Shown here piece by piece: positions 60,207-64,000 of a stretch of DNA of 64,000 nt (positions within the stretch are counted from its first letter, which is position 1; each line of letters opens with the position of its first letter). Position numbers and translations under genes: made by a program. This DNA is from Thalassotalea profundi (GTDB lineage Bacteria > Pseudomonadota > Gammaproteobacteria > Enterobacterales > Alteromonadaceae): positions 124,001 to 188,000 of the forward strand of contig NZ_BNAH01000005.1 in the NCBI RefSeq assembly GCF_014653195.1. Direction: 5' to 3'. Under the pieces are notes generated by a model. The model saw nothing but the letters and a program-made list of their open reading frames with translations, ran no database searches and had not been told where the DNA came from.

Positions 60207-61280
60207 ATGAGTCAACTACGAAAAATAATACATGTTGATATGGATGCTTTTTATGTTTCGGTTGAAATACGAGACAACCCTGATTTAGCTGGCAAACCAG
60301 TCGCTGTCGGTGGAAAGGCAAATACAAGAGGGGTGTTATCAACATGTAACTATAAAGCGCGAGAATATGGCGTACGTTCAGCGATGCCTAATAGTGTCGC
60401 ACTAAGGAAATGCCCTAACCTTGTGATTATTCCTGGCAGAATGGAAGTATATAAGTCAATCAGTGCTCACCTTAGAGAGATCTTTGAGCGTTACACTGAT
60501 AAAATTGAACCCCTATCACTTGACGAAGCTTATTTAGATGTTTCAGATTGCACATTATTTAATGGCTCGGCAACCCTTATCGCTGAGGATATTAGAAAAG
60601 CGATCTTCCAAGAGCTTAATTTAACGGCTTCAGCGGGTATTGCACCCATTAAATATTTAGCAAAAGTTGCCTCTGATTTAAATAAGCCTAACGGACAATA
60701 TGTAATCGCCCCCAAAGATATTTCACTTTTTATTAAAAGCATGCCATTAAATAAAATTCCTGGGGTAGGTAAAGTGACTTTTGAAAAATTAAAAGTTAAC
60801 GGTTTTGAAACTGGAAATGACATCATTGCCGCAGATGAACGTTTTTTACAGCTAAAATTTGGAAAGTTAGGAAAGTCGTTATGGCAAAAGTGTCATGGCA
60901 TAGACAATAGAGCTGTAGAAACCACCCGTATACGAAAATCAGTTGGTGTAGAACGCACATTTTTGCATGATATTTCCGATATCGACGAACTGAGTCGTTA
61001 TATGCATGAAAAGTTAATACCAGAGCTTAAAAAGCGAGCCAATAAATATTTAGTTAATCGAGACATTAGTAAATTGGGAGTTAAAGTCAAATTTCAGGAT
61101 TTTCATCAAACCACAAAAGAACTTAGACACACATGTTACGATGATGATATTTTTTCCTCATTATTAGAAGCAGCATTAAGCAGAGGAAATGGTAAATCAG
61201 TAAGGCTAATCGGTGTTCATATTGGCTTAGGTGATGTAGCAATGAGTGAACAGAAGCAAATAGAGCTTGAGCTTATATAG
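60207..61280 (+). CDS. dinB: DNA polymerase IV (DinB)
   Basis: A 357-residue Y-family polymerase. Palm motifs are HVDMDAFYVSVEIRDNPDL (first Asp) and PLSLDEAYLDVSD (Asp-Glu pair), with VLSTCNYKAREYGVRSAMP between. The thumb helix-hairpin-helix is LNKIPGVGKVTFEKL, and the little finger ends in QIELELI, a clamp-binding motif. It carries out error-prone synthesis across damaged bases. The LexA box just upstream makes it SOS-inducible. No clear Shine-Dalgarno precedes the ATG. Confidence 0.96.
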   Translation: MSQLRKIIHVDMDAFYVSVEIRDNPDLAGKPVAVGGKANTRGVLSTCNYKAREYGVRSAMPNSVALRKCPNLVIIPGRMEVYKSISAHLREIFERYTDKIEPLSLDEAYLDVSDCTLFNGSATLIAEDIRKAIFQELNLTASAGIAPIKYLAKVASDLNKPNGQYVIAPKDISLFIKSMPLNKIPGVGKVTFEKLKVNGFETGNDIIAADERFLQLKFGKLGKSLWQKCHGIDNRAVETTRIRKSVGVERTFLHDISDIDELSRYMHEKLIPELKKRANKYLVNRDISKLGVKVKFQDFHQTTKELRHTCYDDDIFSSLLEAALSRGNGKSVRLIGVHIGLGDVAMSEQKQIELELI

Positions 61281-61314
61281 CGTTTGCTCTATTTATTGTA
61301 ATCGTATCCAATTA

Positions 61315-61360
61315 AGTAACATAAAAAAACGCCACAGAAGTGGCGTTTTTTTATGTTACT
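61315..61360. terminator. perfect 21-bp inverted repeat, bidirectional terminator
   Basis: The left arm 61315-61335 and right arm 61340-61360 are exactly complementary around the loop AGAA. The GC-rich core GCCAC/GTGGC is flanked by A7/T7, so it terminates dinB rightward and the large gene leftward. Confidence 0.9.
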
Positions 61361-61378
61361 TGTTAATGCTAACGGTGA

Positions 61379-64000
61379 TTACTGCATAAAGTCCATCACT
61401 AACTTATCATCAACAAAATGTATCAATCGATGATACGTTGGTGAAATAAATGCGTTATTTGAACCTGATGTATAAGCAGAGTAATCAAGTTGCTGTTGCT
61501 GACTGTCATATTGCGTTAACGTATGTGCTTCACCATAACCATTTATAAAGCTTTTACGATAAACGTAGCTATTATCAGCACTGTCAGTAACCACTGTAAT
61601 GGTAGAGACTGTTTGAAACGAAGGTAAAACCCCATTATCACTATAGGCCTCATTTGTTAAGGTTGCCCATTCACTTCCTAGGTTTGCTGTATATAATTGC
61701 GTTCCATCGGTGCTGGTTGTGATATTTGGTAAGCCGTAGGTTAAAAAGTTAATGTTTGTATAAGCGGCAACCGTTGTAGCATTTATCATCTTTTCAGCAA
61801 AAACATTTATAGAAATATCATTATCTATAATCGATGTAATATTACCGTTATAAGCTAGTAAGCTATTTTTATTAGGAACTTTATGCATTGTTGTCGTTAG
61901 AAATGCATTGCTAGTGTCCCAAAATTGAACTTCAAGTGCCATGTTGGCATATTCCATCGCTTGACTAACAACAATCGCTTTTCCATCAACAACAATTATT
62001 TTATTAGGGCGATAACTTAAATCTATTAATTCACTATCTAATTGACTAATACTGAAGTCAGTTAGATCGATCTGATAATGGTTAACTTTGGTTTGTTCTA
62101 CGCCTTCATCATCTAGATAAGTTTCTACATTAGAAGCTAACATTATTGAGCCATCAGGGTGAATCACCAGATTGGTTAGTTCAATATTGGCTAAAGGAGA
62201 ACTGATTGAAGTTACTTTATTGCCGTCAATCAAATTATAAACATCTATTTTGTCTAATTGAGCAACATAAATGTATGGGCGAAGCGGATCTAAGGTGACA
62301 CCAAGGGTATTTGGGGTAACACCTTCAATACTGATCTCCGATTGCTGCGTACTATCATAGTCGCCTTTAGTAAAGCTTACGGATATTTTTCCAGACAAGC
62401 TCTCATCGATAGAAGTTGGCGATAAAATTATTTCACCGTAGTGTGTACCATTATTTGTCACCATATTTGGATCTACAGTCACAGTTAATGTATTGTCGTT
62501 AAGGTTTTCATTAAGCGTTATCCAACTACTATTGGTGGTTGCTTGCCATGGTATATTAGATACTTTATTCGTTTGTACTGTGACTGTTTGCGTCAGTAAA
62601 GAACGATCTGCTTGTTGGTCAAAAGCCAAAGCAGGGTAATTTGCAAACAGCCTTACTTCATCAATAGCTAAGGTAACCACCACTTGGATATTATCACCGG
62701 AATCAAGATCTAAAATGCTGATCACACCTGTAAATAATCCCCAATTACTGATTTGAGCAGTATCAATTTCAACTGTTAAACTTATGTCTTCATCTTGAAG
62801 GTTTGGAGTTAAAATTAACCAACTGGCATTGCTTGTTGCTTGCCAATTTTCGCTTATATTTTCTAAAGTAATTGTTTGTTCATTAATTGTGGTATCACCA
62901 AAGGTGCTAGTAAACTCTAGATTAGCGTCAGAAATAGCAATGTTATCTAAATTAATAAGTTCAACTTGTGTATTGGTTTGAAGCACTATTTTTTTATTAT
63001 CATGGGTGATAGCGGTCGCTTGTGATACTTGCCCGCCTGTGACTATTGTATTTTTACGCTCACCCTGTAAATTATAAATATCAACAACCATGCCCATACC
63101 CGCTGCAGGGTCAAAGCGTGTAAATGCGATATTGCCACGGTTATCTTTATTAACAGCTAAAGCTGTACTGTTTTCTGCTTGTGTTAATAAGCCTTTATCA
63201 GTGTAGTTTTCACCATCAAAAGTAATCCATTCAGTCGTATCGTTTATCATAAAAAGGGATGTTTCATCATCACTTACAATAAATGAGGCAATAACTTCAT
63301 TTTCAGGTAAAGATTCAGGACGATACTCAGCTGATATTTCAGGAATAATTCTACTTGTTGTGAAGTCGTTAACTCGAGCCGTTATTCTTTTAAAGGTTGA
63401 GTTTGAAGCGTCTATAACATAAAGGGCCTCAGTTTCACTGGCCTGATCGACATTACTAATTGCCGTTATATTTTCTGTATCCCAAAAAAGACGTTCTAAA
63501 TTTTCGTTGGCAAATTCCAATGTTTGCGTAACAACAAAGTGTCGGCCTGCAAAGCTTACAAATTTTAATGGTTCATATTCGATAGTCGTTTCTGATAATT
63601 CAATAGCACTGTTATTATCTAAATTAATCTTATATCGGTGAGTTGTCGTTGTGGTAGATTCATCCTCATTAGTAACGGTAACGTCGGCTTTTGCAAGCAA
63701 GATTTTACCATTTGGGTGCAGAATTAATTGTTCTAATACACTATCAGAAGGAGATACGGTAAGTGTTTCAATTAATTCGCCTGTGTATTGATGGTAAGTC
63801 CGCAATTCATTATCGACTGACGTATAAAAGTAAGGTTTATCGATAGCAGAAATTAAGGCGTTATTGTTTAAAGTTGTTTCTTCAATAATTGTGTTTTTGG
63901 TTTCTAACTCACTAAAGTAAAGTGAAACTGGTATTTCTGCGTTAATAACAAAGGGATTATCTATAGCATTAATGCTGACTATGGCTGAGCTTAATTCATC
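61379..64000 (-). CDS. large protein with duplicated propeller-like and BACON-like domains (5' end outside window)
   Basis: The frame is open from the stop at 61379 to the window edge, giving 873 visible residues; a TTG at 63805 is internal. Two similar halves carry YVAQ/YFYTS-type blades: an N-terminal part with LEQLILHPNGKILLA and LEFANENLERLFWDT, and a C-terminal part with LTNLVIHPDGSIMLAS and MEYANMALEVQFWDT. Between them are two BACON-like beta domains (WQATSNASWLILTP and WQATTNSSWITLNE, each followed by LTVEID/LTVTVD and a G-x2-G strand). This suggests an extracellular or lipoprotein surface protein. I cannot name a function. Confidence 0.75.
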   Translation of the reverse strand, partial: DELSSAIVSINAIDNPFVINAEIPVSLYFSELETKNTIIEETTLNNNALISAIDKPYFYTSVDNELRTYHQYTGELIETLTVSPSDSVLEQLILHPNGKILLAKADVTVTNEDESTTTTTHRYKINLDNNSAIELSETTIEYEPLKFVSFAGRHFVVTQTLEFANENLERLFWDTENITAISNVDQASETEALYVIDASNSTFKRITARVNDFTTSRIIPEISAEYRPESLPENEVIASFIVSDDETSLFMINDTTEWITFDGENYTDKGLLTQAENSTALAVNKDNRGNIAFTRFDPAAGMGMVVDIYNLQGERKNTIVTGGQVSQATAITHDNKKIVLQTNTQVELINLDNIAISDANLEFTSTFGDTTINEQTITLENISENWQATSNASWLILTPNLQDEDISLTVEIDTAQISNWGLFTGVISILDLDSGDNIQVVVTLAIDEVRLFANYPALAFDQQADRSLLTQTVTVQTNKVSNIPWQATTNSSWITLNENLNDNTLTVTVDPNMVTNNGTHYGEIILSPTSIDESLSGKISVSFTKGDYDSTQQSEISIEGVTPNTLGVTLDPLRPYIYVAQLDKIDVYNLIDGNKVTSISSPLANIELTNLVIHPDGSIMLASNVETYLDDEGVEQTKVNHYQIDLTDFSISQLDSELIDLSYRPNKIIVVDGKAIVVSQAMEYANMALEVQFWDTSNAFLTTTMHKVPNKNSLLAYNGNITSIIDNDISINVFAEKMINATTVAAYTNINFLTYGLPNITTSTDGTQLYTANLGSEWATLTNEAYSDNGVLPSFQTVSTITVVTDSADNSYVYRKSFINGYGEAHTLTQYDSQQQQLDYSAYTSGSNNAFISPTYHRLIHFVDDKLVMDFMQ

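Overview
The window looks like chromosomal DNA of a marine, cold-adapted gammaproteobacterium of the Colwelliaceae (Colwellia or Thalassotalea type). The basis is low-GC DNA, an Alteromonadales-style gene complement (complete Na+-NQR operon with apbE and nqrM, FabV enoyl reductase, yajG and ampG close together, fldB-dsbC-recJ-prfB-lysS), a CspA-type protein, and TonB-receptor loci with tryptophan-halogenase and SapC partners. This assignment rests on recognised protein families, not on a database search. I recognised no rRNA, tRNA or CRISPR array.

Layout. 1-6 kb: housekeeping and small genes (partial RluA-type pseudouridine synthase, RraB-like protein, iodotyrosine-deiodinase-like flavoprotein, secreted cyclophilin, TrmH-family methyltransferase, CspA, YggN, TapT). 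6-11 kb: a PEP-CTERM exported protein with a sigma-54-like promoter, divergent from a PrsT-like TPR protein and an outer-membrane barrel. 11-34 kb: a large catabolic region. 34-42 kb: srmB, fldB, dsbC, recJ, prfB (programmed frameshift) and lysS. 42-51 kb: a frameshifted DUF3667 gene, a DUF1232 protein, a 56-residue membrane protein, ampG, rlmG-yajG-cyclophilin, an AlkB-like gene, bolA and fabV. 51-59 kb: nqrABCDEF, apbE and nqrM. 59-64 kb: a HupE/UreJ protein, dinB under a LexA box, and the C-terminal part of a large beta-propeller/BACON-like protein that runs off the window.

The 11-34 kb region is the most interesting. It encodes a Lys1-type and a Lys9-type saccharopine dehydrogenase, an ALDH7 (antiquitin-type) aminoadipate-semialdehyde dehydrogenase, and a 782-residue fusion of a hydroxylysine-kinase-like domain to a 5-phosphohydroxylysine phospho-lyase-like domain. 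Lysine (via saccharopine) and 5-hydroxylysine (via phosphorylation and elimination) would both reach 2-aminoadipate 6-semialdehyde, the ALDH7 substrate. The same region carries an exported GH63 glucosidase of the E. coli YgjK type, an exported GH2 beta-galactosidase, a TonB-dependent receptor, an NhaC-family carrier and a GntR/FadR-type regulator. The sugar on collagen hydroxylysine is Glc-alpha-1,2-Gal-beta-O-Hyl. These enzymes are what would be needed to remove that glycan and burn the freed amino acid. I infer a collagen glyco-hydroxylysine/lysine utilisation locus. An 18-bp sequence shared by the GH63/TonB intergenic region and the beta-galactosidase promoter region supports co-regulation of the glycosidases.

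Other structural points are a MITE-like folded element lying between the ALDH7 stop codon and its terminator, a perfect 34-bp palindrome upstream of the deiodinase-like gene, a 19-bp inverted repeat between nqrF and apbE, and a one-base frameshift in the DUF3667 gene.
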